Positions 56,201 to 63,283 of a stretch of 64,000 nucleotides of DNA are shown here, one piece after another. Each line of letters begins with the position of its first letter. Within the stretch, counting starts at the first letter, position 1. The stretch is from Plazaster borealis (Eukaryota; Echinodermata; Asteroidea; Forcipulatida; Labidiasteridae): positions 3,007,127 to 3,071,126 of the forward strand of contig CM037464.1 in the NCBI GenBank assembly GCA_021014325.1, read 5' to 3'. A model generated the notes under the pieces. That model saw only the letters and a program-made list of their open reading frames with translations, made no database searches and was not told the DNA's origin. Both the position numbers and the translations under genes were made by a program.

Positions 56201-59200
56201 GTCGAGGGCGTATCAAGAGGTAGGTATGTGTACACACGACCTTCCTCTTCCTTTATACTGAGCCTATGCCAACCAATACCACACCTATCGGCGTCTGTTA
56301 TGCTCGATAAATATCTCTACACCACCGCGAGGGGATATGAATAAGACCCATATATCCATAGGGGAGGGTTCCCCCCTACCCCCCTTGGCAAGTCTGACTT
56401 GGTTTCTTGTTGCATTATTTCAGAGGCCGGTAATCCGGGTGAGGAAATTTGATAGGGGGATGCCAAAGTTTTTTAAGTGTAGTGGTTTGTGGTTATCAGA
56501 ATTGATGACTGCTGTATGTTTTTGTTTGGGTTGGGGTTGTAGTCATTTTAGAGTTGGCTGAGTTGACCTGATGTGGTTGCATGCTTGTTTGGTATGGATG
56601 TGTGGCTGAATGTGGAGTAGGCGTTTCTATTTTGTTGATAACTTGACACTATGAAGTTCGCAGGTCTTAGAAATCAAGCTTTTATTCCCATTCATAAATA
56701 CACTTTTTGTTAAAAAGTGTCAGAATAAAGGAAAAACTGTAATTGAACTTGTCTTTTTGTTAATTTTTTCAATTCCTTGCCTCAGGCTTTTTTGCCATGG
56801 GTCAAATTGCACTCGACGCTCAACGGTTGTGCGTAAATGTGCGTACTAATTAGATGTTGATCGTGTTACGCGTTATTAGTGCCCGCATAAGCTTGCGCGC
56901 CAACACGCGACGGCTATAAATGCTGAATGCGCTATAGCCAACTGGTCTTAAACCGCTCCAGCTAGATGTCTTTATCAGCTGATTAGTACCAGGGGTGCGT
57001 TTTCGCGGTCGTAACCAATAACTGTTTCAGATGACTTGGCCATTGGTTAATCACTGTTCAGTGATCGAAACAGTTATTGGTTACAGCCGCGAAAAGGCAC
57101 CCCAGGTAAACATGGTCATGTGACCACCTTTCACCGAATAGGACTCTGCCTAAACTGTCTGTGGTAAGCTTCACTGGAAAACCTTCACAATGTGTTTCAT
57201 TCATTCTTTTGACAGCATACAGATATCTGCTCCAGAAGAGACTAACGTTGAGAACAAATACAATATTCTAAACGACGGGACGTTAATGATACAGAACGCA
57301 AACGGAGACGATGAAGGAGAGTACGAATGCATGGCCCGTAATGCTGTGGGAGAAACCAAATCGGAGCCGGTCAGTTTACGCTACTTTGGAGCACCAAGTA
57401 AGTCATGTGATTACTCAGGATTTTTTTCCTGATCTCAGGATTTTTTGCAAACTCTCCTTGAGCATTCAAATTTTCTTACAAGAAGTAAAGCAGTCACTAC
57501 AGGGAGGAAGAAATAGTCCACATTGTGGCCAAACCTGTAGTTTTGTATTTCTGGTGATGCGCAGAGTCTGTAAACCTCCTGAATTGTAACATCTGGGAGG
57601 TTCTGGGTCTAGAATAAGGGGTGAACCCTGCCATGCAAGCCACTTTCAGGAACTTTCTAAATTTTCTAAAATTTCTAAATCTCATCCCTGCTAATGTGGG
57701 AAACACGTACTGCCCTTGTTATTGCACTCAGTCGCGTCCTGTTCGCACACATGCTTTTCATAAACTTGGTTGTGAAAGCATGAAGTGAGTTCGTTCGTAC
57801 CTGGATGGTTCTACAGCAGTATTGCTAGAACATATTAATAATACTGGGTTCTTATATAGCAATGCGCTCTTTATTTGTTTTTCAACAGGATAAACAGAGC
57901 TATGTTTTGAATTGTGAGACCCTTTTATGTAGCTCCGTCTAATGGTTTACAAGGTAAACAATCAGACAATCAGGGCCCAATTTCATGAAGCACTAAGATT
58001 CATCTTTGGTTTGGTTTGGTTTATTTTGTATCATATCCTCAAGAACAGATTAGCAATGCATATTTAAATAACAGAAATGATACGAGGGATCCAGGTAAAC
58101 AGCATAAGCTTATACGAGACCCGGAACCCAGTAATTATAAATTTAGTCATTAAATTAATACATAAACACACCATGCCGAATGTTATCAAGTAAAAACCAT
58201 TTGGTTGGAAAGAAAAATAATACTAGTAAAAGAGGCAGTTATTTTACATTCATATAAATATTCACGTATATTTTTACATAAATAAATTACGAAAGAAATA
58301 AATTACAATCATACGGGGGAAGGCAGAGGAAGGGACAAGAATTGGCCAAATAATTATAAGTGATGAACTAAAGTTGAGTATATAGTTGGGTACTTAATTA
58401 TCGGTATAGTTCGTCAATGATTTAGTTCGTTGAATGATTTCATCTTAAGATGATTTGTTAGTATTACCATAGTGATTTGTATTGTAACATGACACATTGC
58501 TTAGCTAAGATTTATCCACAGTTAAGATCAATCTTAGCTCTTTGTAAAATCTGCCCCAGAAATCATTCAATGTTTTTATGTGGAATTTTGTTCTCAAAAG
58601 AACGCCCAACATTCGCTGTGCAACCGAGCGACATCGAGATACAACAAGGCACCACGGTCACCCTAGACTGCTCGGCCAATGGTTACCCACGACCCACCAT
58701 TGAATGGACAAGGCACGGACAGAGTGTTGTACAAGAAAGCCGCTTCACCCTACTCGCCACAGGATCACTTCACATCAATAGCATCCAGCCGTTAGATCGT
58801 GGAGAGTACACATGTACGGCTACCAACCAAGCGGGTACCAGGTCAACCTCTGCTACGGTCACAGTAACTGGTAATTGGAATTTCCCCCCCGTTTAATTAG
58901 TTGCAGTTGAATGAAGCTTTAGATGTGTGTAGACAGTTCAAGCTTAGAATAACTTTAGCCTTACAGGGAGGGGGTTGCATCTTTTATTATGACCTTTTTG
59001 TCGTATCCAAGGTGCCCTGCGCTATGTTAACTCTTGAGAACTAATCATAAAGGTGCTAAAGCACACAGCTGTGGGGAGCACAGACAAAGTTTGCTAAGCA
59101 GAAACGGGTTATCATGTGTGACTGGCTCTCTCCTAATTTGCTAATTTGTGCTTGTAAGTTGGATAAATGTGGAAAGCTGTGGAACGAGTCTGAGAATCAA

Positions 59201-62200
59201 AGACTCCTTGTCTTTTTTTTCTTCTCAGATGTCTGACATTAAATGATATATTTTTTCAAAGTTGATATTTCTGCTTAATGTTGGAAATTGGAATGCCTTT
59301 TATAAGAAAACCGCAGTAGTAAACTTGAGGTCACAACCACTTATAAAACTCTTTTGGGAGAAGTGTTGGTTCTGAAAACCGATGTGGTCTTGACGTTTCA
59401 AATAGTATACTCTACTCGTCTTCAGGAGAATGCTGGACTGCTGATGAAACTCTGCATGGAATGCAAATGTTTGAAACTGTTTATTAATCACCTTGCCTTA
59501 CTGGGAAAAACTATGGCAAGTGATACAGACACTCTACAAACTGTAATTAGTGAGCAGTAATTCGAAACTTGACCCAGCGACATTGAACGAATAAATCAAG
59601 ATTTGACAAGATAAGTTAGGGTTGAAGAAGTCAGGGTGTACCCCTTTATTTAGGTGAGCTGAAACACTGTCTGCTGCATAACACCCTCCACGAATTAAGA
59701 GTGATAGAAATAGGGGGGTAAGATTGAGTCATATGACATAGTGCGTACATCCTGTCTCCTATGTGTGCCTTGGTGTAAGATTTGTCTTCTGAGCTGGAGG
59801 GTGGAGTTGTTGTGTTGAGGGGGGTTTCGATAGGTCTTGTGGGGGAGAAGTGGTTGGTTTGGGTATATTTGATTTAATCGAGAATCAAAGTCAAAGTGAT
59901 AAATAGCAAACATGACAGGCCTGGAATTTTATCTCTGAGAGGGCAAGGTCATTTTCAATTTGCAAAGGGCACTTCCATTGGAAAATCTTAAAGTCTGTAT
60001 GGCAAACTTTTAAAGGGGCACCAAGGCCAAGACCAGGGACAACAGAGGTCATTGCCTCCGTGGCCTCCATGTAATTCCAGACCTGACGTGTTTGAGCTAC
60101 TTGTTACTCAAGTTGGTGGTGGTACCATCCAATCAACTAAGTAATATTTCTGCCTGAAGTTCTGTCTGCCTGAAGTTCTATTGTCTGAGTATTGTTCACT
60201 AATATGTCTCTTGATTTACAAAGCAAGATAAGTGAGTTTTAAAGGCATCGTACACGTTTGGTAATTACTCAAAATATATATTAGCATAAAAACTGACTTG
60301 GTAACGAGCAACAGAGAGCTGTTGATAGTATAAAACATTGTGAGAAACAACTCCCTCTGAAGTAACGTATAATAAAAACTGCTTGCAAGAAGTTTTTATT
60401 CCTAACTGAAAGCACACAAATTTGTACAATTAGGGTGTATTTTCTTTCATAATTTTCTTGCAACTTCAATGACCAATTGAGCCCAAATTTTCACAGGCTT
60501 GTTATTTTATGCATATGTTGGGATACACCAAATGAGAACACTGGTCTTTGACAATTACCAAACATGTACGATGCCTTTAAAGATGGAATGTATAGGTTCA
60601 GTCATAGAGAAAGGACCAGAGACCTCTATGGTTCAGTAAACCTTGAAGTGACTGTACCTGAAACTTTTTCTCTCCAGTGAAGCATAGCTATAAATGTCTT
60701 TCCTGTGCATGATTCTGAGTTTCAGAGGAAATGTTGAATGTTAAGTTCATCATTTTGATTTGATTTAAAACAGTCTAGACATGACGTGGGTTTAACATAC
60801 CAACATTCAATAGTTCATTTTTATACTCTGCATGGAAATCTATGTAGATTTTGTTATCTGGTAGCCTCCATCTTAGGTCATGTTCCCTGTATGTGTGTGT
60901 TCATTAGTTAATACTGATTCTCCTGTATCGAGAGGGATCAGACTTTTTTTCCTGTGTAGCATCATTTTGGTTACATCAAGAGATTATTCAAGACTCTAAA
61001 TAGATTTCACTAGACCTTTATCAGCTTGCCACCATCATGTTCCCTGTGTACTACTGCAAAAATGACTTCAGGTTCTTCTAATGCTAAAACGGGGCCTGAC
61101 TATTTCGGTTTGCTTATATTATTTACTTTAATGCTGGAAGAAAATTTTTGAAAATTCTTTAAAAAAAAAAAAATTGAAAATATTTTTTGTTCTGTGTAGC
61201 AGTTTCCTTGAATTAATTTGTATGTACCGGGTATGGGTTTTTTCTTCAGTCCCGCCATCATTTGATGTGACGCCTAATTTCATATCTGCCATTGAGGGCA
61301 GCACAGTGGAGCTGTTCTGTCAAGCATCAGGCTACCCTCTGCCTGTGATTGCATGGCGAAAAGAAGGTGAGTTGAGGAGAAGTTTTTGATCGAAAAGGAA
61401 GTATTAATTTGGCTCTTATCAGAAAAATAAATCAGAAAGATAAATTGATGATTTGAAGGGTTTCTTGGCATATACATGTTGGTTATAATCGGTTTTTAAA
61501 AGTTACAAAATATATGACTATTCAGGCCTTGCGCTTAAGCTTTTTGTAAAGTAAGCTAGTAAACTGTGCATTTTACTTGCCCCTAGGAAATTTCAGTAGC
61601 CCAGTTTTTAAACATGTATCGTCATAAATGTATCTTTCTGGTGTATTAATATTCACACGCTAAAAAATAAATGAACGCATTTAACAAATGTATTATTCAC
61701 ATCTGAAAAGGAAGAAATATGAGCATTTTAAACAAGTAGGTTGTAGAGTTTGAGGGCAAGTTGAGAAGTAGTGTTAACCAGCCAGTAGCAGTTTTTACGA
61801 GACGATTTATGCCGGGGTTTGTGAAGGGTAAGCCCTGCTGTTGTTTTGCTGTGTTTTAATGTCAACTGTAATAATTTATAATGATACATATCTGTTGGTG
61901 TTTGTTTTTTAAAAGGTCAACTATTACCAGAAAGTCGCCGCTACCTGACCCTTGCCAGTGGTACTCTACGTATTTTACGCATGACACGTGAAGATGAAGG
62001 AAACTACGACTGCTTTGCTGTGAACTCTGCTGGAAGTATTCACACAACAACACAGATTGAAGTCAGACCTCGAGGTGAGACCAAAGAAGTGATCAATTAA
62101 CCCCCTTGCATTGGCCGCCATCACTGAGGTCAAACAATGGAAAATGTGTACGCACCGCGCTCACAACTCTCAGCCAATGATAGGTCTTCATTGACCTCAG

Positions 62201-62763
62201 TGAGGGCGCTGTTTGGGTCTTGTGACGTCATGTCCAAGGGGTCTATTAATTAACCCAAAGGGGAGAGCCAAGATGACAGTTTGAATAAAGAGTAATGGTC
62301 ATTAAAATGTTATATTAAAGTGATGAGGTTTTTTCCTTAGTGATGGGGGTGGAGTCGGGAAAGCAGATGAAGAGAAGGCTGGAAATACTTGAAGAAACTT
62401 TATCTCGGTAGTTATCAGGTTTTGTATGCACACCTCCGATCATCCATGTTAACACAGTTTTGTTATTTTGAACCCTACATCCCCCTTTTCATATAGTGCC
62501 ACCCGTTTTCACCCAATCACCTAGTGACCTACAGGTTGTCAGCAGGGCAACCATACGCCTCCCTTGCTCTGCCTCGGGCGACCCTACGCCTGTTATTACT
62601 TGGAGTAAGGACGGCATCCAGATCCCCGACAGTACGAAGTTTACTATTAGCGAGGAGGGTCACCTTGTCATTCATAACATCAGCCCAGACGATGAGGGCA
62701 GGTATGAATGTGCTGCAAGGAACAGCATCGGGTATGCAGCAACAAGTATGCTACTTACTGTCG
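41117..62763 (+). CDS. PXDN: Peroxidasin gene, partial (LRR 1-5, LRRCT, Ig 1-4), ten exons
   Basis: The exons are 41117-41260, 44583-44726, 46230-46301, 52225-52394, 53071-53188, 57216-57397, 58601-58870, 61250-61366, 61916-62074 and 62497-62763. Every junction is AG/GT and the joined frame is open for 1643 bases. The product order is five LRRs, a cysteine LRR C-terminal cap and four I-set Ig domains, which matches animal peroxidasin block by block (for example DLRFN at LRR1, NTLLL at LRR2, YLYKN at LRR3, EELNC closing the [13 protein letters not shown] in Ig1). In known peroxidasins these domains mediate matrix association and precede a haem peroxidase that forms sulfilimine cross-links in collagen IV using hypobromite. 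Intron phases are regular: phase 2 between LRR exons and phase 1 at Ig borders. The signal peptide and LRR N-terminal cap are missing upstream, and the peroxidase and VWC parts lie beyond the window. A catalytically dead or LRR-Ig-only paralogue cannot be excluded from this segment. Confidence 0.95.
41340..41535 (+). repeat. Interspersed repeat in intron (GGCCGGATGCCCTTCCTGAC)
   Basis: GGCCGTTGTCCAGTCTGTTC, GGCCGGATGCCCTTCCTGAC and GACCATACAGATATTCGCGA. The GATGCCCTTCCTGACGCCAACC wording resembles a retroposon piece widely repeated in marine animals, from memory. There is no second copy in this window. Confidence 0.4.
42213..42464 (+). repeat. Family N repeat, copy 2
   Basis: CAGGTGTTTTTTCAAAACTG, GGATGTTTGG, ATGTTTTCTACTTGGCGTTT and TGCAATCTGGAGCATTCTAT, ending GCTAGCTTGTGCACGGGGAG. 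It lies in the intron after LRR2. Confidence 0.75.
42984..43145 (+). repeat. Family D repeat, copy 5
   Basis: GGGCCCAATTTCATAGAGCT to CAGCTCTATGAAATTGAGCC. This is the cleanest pair of inverted ends in the family (about 20 bases), with the typical ACCATGTCACATGTACAAAT inside. Confidence 0.9.
43804..44010 (+). repeat. Family N repeat, copy 3
   Basis: CAGGGTTCTCCTGAGGTTTT, GGATGTTTGGCCGAAGCACG, TTTTCTACCCGGTGTTTATC and GATAAGCTAGCTTTTGCATG. It lies about 1.3 kb downstream of copy 2 in the same intron. Confidence 0.75.
44143..44520 (+). mobile_element. Family A palindromic MITE, copy 4, intronic
   Basis: TTAAAGGTATCGTACACGTT to GTTCAGTGCCTTTAA. The central perfect palindrome is extended to 36 bases (44305-44340). 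It ends 62 bases before the LRR3-4 exon. Confidence 0.93.
44583..44726 (+). CDS. PXDN: Peroxidasin exon: LRR3 and LRR4
   Basis: This 144-base exon has acceptor CTTCCTCGCAG, donor GTAAGT and phase 2 at both ends. It encodes LRR3 ([15 protein letters not shown]..., ending NLEQL) and LRR4 ([15 protein letters not shown]..., ending LLERL). The exon lies only 62 bases downstream of an A-family MITE at 44143-44520. The exact 144-base length, the same as the previous exon, shows two-repeat units kept as blocks. Confidence 0.93.
44727..46229. other. Intron between LRR4 and LRR5 exons
   Basis: AT-rich intron of 1503 bases with a poly-A run at 45980-45999. Frames of 65-130 codons on both strands (44808-45231) have low-complexity content and no domain. 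No repeat family from this window is seen. Confidence 0.5.
46230..46301 (+). CDS. PXDN: Peroxidasin exon: LRR5
   Basis: This 72-base exon follows a pyrimidine-rich tract ending CTTACAG and precedes GTAAGT. It encodes a single 24-residue [18 protein letters not shown]..., ending SLKRL, and is phase 2 on both sides. It corresponds to the last canonical LRR before the C-terminal cap. It is the only one-repeat exon seen here and is followed by the longest intron of the segment, 5923 bases. Confidence 0.93.
46440..46500. repeat. CCCCCACCCC pyrimidine-rich low-complexity tract
   Basis: A run of CCCCCACCCCCCACCC and CTCTCTCTCC, strand-asymmetric and polypyrimidine, just inside the intron after LRR5. 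Confidence 0.8.
46524..46683 (+). mobile_element. Family Q MITE, copy 1
   Basis: AATAGACCCCTTGCGTATGA, AAACAGCGCCCTCACTGAGG and TTGTTTGACCTCAGCG, ending GGAAGGGGTATATT. The ends are short inverted repeats (AATAGACCCCTT and, reversed, AATATACCCCTT). It is the reverse complement of the element at 62096. Confidence 0.8.
46684..48012. other. Intronic, no feature recognised
   Basis: AT-rich sequence with a short duplicated TTCCACCGCCCCTCC at 46785-46818. No exon or family match. Confidence 0.4.
48013..48376. repeat. Minisatellite of an 11-bp unit, about 32 copies
   Basis: The unit is CCCAAGATGGT with variants CCTAAGATGGT, CCGAAGTTGAT and CTAAGATAGT. The array is most regular on the left and decays to the right. 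Because 11 is not a multiple of 3, it is open in several frames on both strands and gives repetitive peptides (for example [11 protein letters not shown]), which are not genes. Confidence 0.95.
48768..49212 (+). mobile_element. Diverged family B relative
   Basis: Begins CTTAAAGGTGGGGTCATAG and ends CCTACCTTTAAG. It keeps CAGCTGTTGATAGTATAAAC, AATTTTGAGAAA-like words and a hairpin CTGAGAAATGATTC...GAATCGTTTCTCAG (48921-48955). The right half differs strongly from other B copies. Confidence 0.6.
49213..50679. other. Intronic, no feature recognised
   Basis: AT-rich sequence with a poly-A run (49507-49528) and a C-rich patch (50340-50400). No exon or repeat match. Confidence 0.4.
50680..50799. 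repeat. Short inverted repeat resembling family D ends
   Basis: GGGCCCAAATTTATGGTGCT to AGAGCCATGAAAGTAGGCCC. Inside, GAATTCTGCGCTTACGGCGC is answered by GGCTGTAAGCGCAGAATCC. It can fold as one long hairpin. Confidence 0.65.
51562..51769 (+). repeat. Family G repeat, copy 2
   Basis: TTGCCCTTAACTTTTTTAGT, GACTGGCCAGCAGGACCAG, GAGAATTCTGACTGGTCCTC and AACTGGCATTTGGCCAGCGG then ACCACTG. A B element begins at its right edge. Confidence 0.75.
51766..52120 (+). mobile_element. Family B MITE, copy 2, intronic
   Basis: TTAAAGGGTCTATATACG to AACGTATACAATCCCTTTAA, with perfect TTAAAGGG inverted ends. The hairpin core has GAATCTGAGAAGCGTTAC then TGCAGTAGTG and is partly eroded on the right. It lies about 105 bases upstream of the LRRCT exon. 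Confidence 0.88.
52225..52394 (+). CDS. PXDN: Peroxidasin exon: LRR C-terminal cap
   Basis: The exon follows CCTACTCAG and is followed by GTAAGT. It enters at phase 2 and leaves at phase 1. It encodes [16 protein letters not shown]..., then ATCEYP, and ends PEELNC plus one base. The four cysteines (CNC, the C of TCEYP, and the final C) fit the two-disulfide LRRCT fold. A B-family MITE ends about 105 bases upstream at 52120. The conserved tail with TPEELNC-like wording is a strong peroxidasin marker. Confidence 0.94.
52426..52640 (+). repeat. Retroposon-like repeat with ATA-rich start
   Basis: GATAATAATAATAATAGTGG, CGATTTATAATGCGCCATG, CTCCTGGCGCAGGAGAGAG and TTGGGAGGGAGTTCATTCC. The wording GCGATTTATAA.GCGCC...CTGGCGC matches a repeat I remember as common in marine invertebrates. 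It lies just after the LRRCT exon donor. Confidence 0.45.
52946..52993 (-). repeat. Family K half element
   Basis: ATGGTCCCAGAAGTTCAAAT then ATGCGCGAGACTTGCAGTC corresponds to the right arm of the hairpin at 19984-20122. The left arm is missing or decayed. Confidence 0.5.
53071..53188 (+). CDS. PXDN: Peroxidasin exon: first half of Ig domain 1
   Basis: The exon follows a strong polypyrimidine tract TTTTTTCCCCCAG. It encodes [16 protein letters not shown], then the B-strand cysteine (YFSCRAMG) and the core tryptophan (EIVWLHN). The donor is GTAGGT at 53189, leaving at phase 2. Using the next GT, four bases downstream, would put an in-frame TAG into the exon, so 53188 is preferred. Ig1 is split by an intron of 4027 bases and finishes in the exon at 57216. 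Confidence 0.92.
53260..53315. repeat. T-run followed by G-run
   Basis: A run of T (53284-53303) followed by GGGGGGGGG. This low-complexity sequence gives spurious frames. Confidence 0.8.
53479..53757 (+). repeat. Family G repeat, copy 3 (longest)
   Basis: AGGGTTTGCCCTTTAACTTG, GTGACTGGCCAGCAGGACC, AGTTAGCTTGTCATTTCACT, GAGAATTCTGACTGGTCCTC and ACTGGCATTTGGCCAGCAG. A 53580-53680 spacer separates the two conserved halves. Confidence 0.75.
54062..54434 (-). mobile_element. Family A palindromic MITE, copy 5, intronic, inverted
   Basis: TTTAAAGGCATCGTACACG to AAACATGTATGATACCTTTA then A. Motif order is reversed relative to copies 1-4 and 6. The perfect 30-base palindrome is at 54243-54272. Its minus-oriented frame appears here on the + strand, confirming the flip. 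Confidence 0.93.
54561..54944 (-). mobile_element. Family B MITE, copy 3, intronic, inverted
   Basis: TTAAAAGGGAAAGTATACC to AACGTATACCTTCCCTTTAA. It contains CAAGTTTTGGGGGATAAAAA and CCATAACCACATTACTTCG in reversed order. The hairpin core is shortened to CTGAGTAACGATTCTCAG. Confidence 0.88.
54945..55110 (-). repeat. Fragment of an A-like element
   Basis: CTTTAAAGGTATTATACAGG, ACCATATGCATGAAATAACA and AACTTGTGAAAAAGTGAAC follow the right end of A copies read backwards and then diverge. It abuts the B element. Confidence 0.5.
55390..55530. repeat. Diverged family D-like repeat
   Basis: TGCTCAGCGGCTAAAGAG, TTGCTTAGCAATCACCGGCC and TAGCAAGTAAACTGCTGC have D-family words but altered order. A similar piece is at 59080-59160. 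Confidence 0.4.
55804..56119 (+). mobile_element. Two family C MITEs, copy 6 (truncated) and copy 7
   Basis: Copy 6 (55804-55878) runs from GGCTGTATCCAAATTAGCGG to GAGGACGTCATA and lacks the right arm. Copy 7 (55987-56119) is complete: GGCCGTTTCCGAATTGGCGG to GCTGCCAATTCAGATACAGC. The 108 bases between are unrelated. Confidence 0.88.
56991..57104. mobile_element. Short hairpin MITE with about 38-bp arms
   Basis: The left arm AGGGGTGCGTTTTCGCGGTC continues GTAACCAATAACTGTTTC. The right arm is its complement, CGAAACAGTTATTGGTTAC then AGCCGCGAAAAGGCACCCC. Only about 35 bases separate the arms. It lies 112 bases before the exon at 57216. Confidence 0.85.
57216..57397 (+). CDS. PXDN: Peroxidasin exon: second half of Ig domain 1
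   Basis: The acceptor is TTTTGACAG and the donor GTAAGT. The exon enters at phase 2 and leaves at phase 1. It encodes the F-strand of Ig1, with [19 protein letters not shown] followed by [10 protein letters not shown] and the linker SLRYFGAP. The DGTLMIQN and LRYFG blocks are very typical of peroxidasin. An alternative acceptor six bases further in (CATACAG) would put the frame into an early stop and is rejected. A 114-bp hairpin element ends 112 bases upstream. Confidence 0.95.
57398..58600. other. Intron between Ig1 and Ig2, no family element recognised
   Basis: Near 58000-58330 there is a T/A-rich section with GGTTTGGTTTGGTTTATT and GAGACCCGGAACCCAG that may be a retroposon tail. A short CTTAAGATG/CATCTTAAG palindrome lies around 58440. 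No exon. Confidence 0.4.
58601..58870 (+). CDS. PXDN: Peroxidasin exon: Ig domain 2
   Basis: This single exon carries the whole second I-set domain, from [13 protein letters not shown] through the cysteine in LDCSANG, tryptophan in IEWTRHG, LHINS, the DRGEYTC F-strand and the final strand ATVTVT. It enters and leaves at phase 1 and the donor is GTAATT. The acceptor TTTTGTTCTCAAAAG is a little weak, so an extra lysine before RPTF depends on that choice. Confidence 0.93.
59918..60086 (-). repeat. Family P repeat, copy 4
   Basis: CAGGCCTGGAATTTTATCTC, GAGGGCAAGGTCATTTTC, GGGGCACCAAGGCCAAGACC and CATTGCCTCCGTGGCCTCC, then CCAGACCTGAC. It is reversed relative to 16555-16712. Confidence 0.65.
60238..60580 (+). 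mobile_element. Family A palindromic MITE, copy 6, intronic
   Basis: TTTAAAGGCATCGTACACG to ATGTACGATGCCTTTAA, with the longest matching inverted ends of the family (about 18 bases). A deletion of about 30 bases removes the AGTTTTTGAGAAAGAGGTAA block, so the palindrome is altered (CTGCTTGCAAGAAG). Confidence 0.92.
60830..61055 (+). repeat. Family V repeats
   Basis: CATGTTCCCTGTATGTGTG, AGGGATCAGACTTTTTTTCC and CATCATTTTGGTTACATCAA, then a second start AGACCTTTATCAGCTTGCC with CATCATGTTCCCTGTGTAC. Confidence 0.55.
61250..61366 (+). CDS. PXDN: Peroxidasin exon: first half of Ig domain 3
   Basis: The exon follows TTTTTTCTTCAG and is followed by GTGAGT, phase 1 on both sides. It encodes [17 protein letters not shown], the B-strand cysteine in LFCQASG and the core tryptophan in VIAWRKEG. 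The domain is completed by the exon at 61916 after an intron of only 549 bases. Confidence 0.93.
61916..62074 (+). CDS. PXDN: Peroxidasin exon: second half of Ig domain 3
   Basis: The acceptor is GTTTTTTAAAAG and the donor GTGAGA, with phase 1 on both sides. The exon encodes [19 protein letters not shown], then [14 protein letters not shown] with the F-strand cysteine, and ends IEVRPR. The phase-1 intron inside Ig3 differs from the phase-2 intron inside Ig1, so the two splits are at different places in the Ig fold. Confidence 0.93.
62096..62252 (-). mobile_element. Family Q MITE, copy 2
   Basis: ATTAACCCCCTTGCATTGGC, CACTGAGGTCAAACAATGG, ATTGACCTCAGTGAGGGCGC and CCAAGGGGTCTATTAATT. It is an inverted copy of 46524-46683 and begins 22 bases after the exon donor at 62075. 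Confidence 0.8.
62497..62763 (+). CDS. PXDN: Peroxidasin exon: Ig domain 4
   Basis: This is a whole I-set domain in one exon: [15 protein letters not shown], cysteine in LPCSASG, tryptophan in [23 protein letters not shown] followed by ECAARNSIG, ending MLLTV. The acceptor is TTTTCATATAG and the donor GTAAGT, with phase 1 on both sides. The next exon should begin the peroxidase region. I see no candidate for it in the remaining 1237 bases. Confidence 0.94.
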
Positions 62764-62776
62764 GTAAGTCTGCAAT

Positions 62777-63075
62777 AATAACAATATAGCCGTGTTAGTC
62801 TGATAGATAAAACAAGGAAGGTAGTGGTAGCACTTAAAGACTAACTAATTACATACAAAACTGCAAAAGCTTTTGTTGCAACAACTACTTCATCAGATCC
62901 AATGAAGGGGGGACAAGCCAAGTACATGTTATATATACAAGAAAGTAATGGGTGAATGAATCCAACAACAAAAGGTGGAGTCAATGACTAAAGAGCATCT
63001 ATTCCTGGTAGTCGGATAGGAAACCACGGTCCCTATTAAGTCCTTGATCAATATGATAAGTCTGCAGTAGAGTAG
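62777..63075 (-). repeat. Retroelement-like repeat with CTGATGAAG motif
   Basis: In reverse it reads GGATCTGATGAAGTAGTTG, TTGCAACAAAAGCTTTTGC, TTAGTCTTTAAGTGCTACC and CAGACTAACACGGC. I recall this order (CTGATGAAGTAG...GAAAGCTT...TTAGTCTTTAAGGTGCCACC...AGACTAACACGGC) as a repeat found in several animal groups. It may extend to 63075. Confidence 0.5.
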
Positions 63076-63098
63076 AGTAGCGTGTACTTCTCTAGCGC

Positions 63099-63283
63099 AG
63101 AGCTGCCAACTCTCCTTGATTCTGCAGAATGTTCCCTGAAAATAAACCAATCTTTCCATGTTCTGATGATCAAATTTAAAAATCTCCCTGATTATGGAAA
63201 CTTGTTTGACTATTATGTTGAATGTAAGTCTACATATCTCCCTAATGTTGTCCAAAATCTCACTAAGTAATGCTGGCAGTTCT
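63099..63283 (+). repeat. Family M repeat, copy 2
   Basis: AGAGCTGCCAACTCTCCTTG, AATGTTCCCTGAAAATAAAC and GATTATGGAAACTTG, ending GCTGGCAGTTCT. The terminal GAGCTGCCA and TGGCAGTTC are inverted. Confidence 0.8.

Noticed and set aside
62524..62778. 84-codon frame overlapping the Ig4 exon
   Set aside because: It is a shifted frame of the exon. The Ig4 frame with cysteine and tryptophan landmarks is clearly the coding one.
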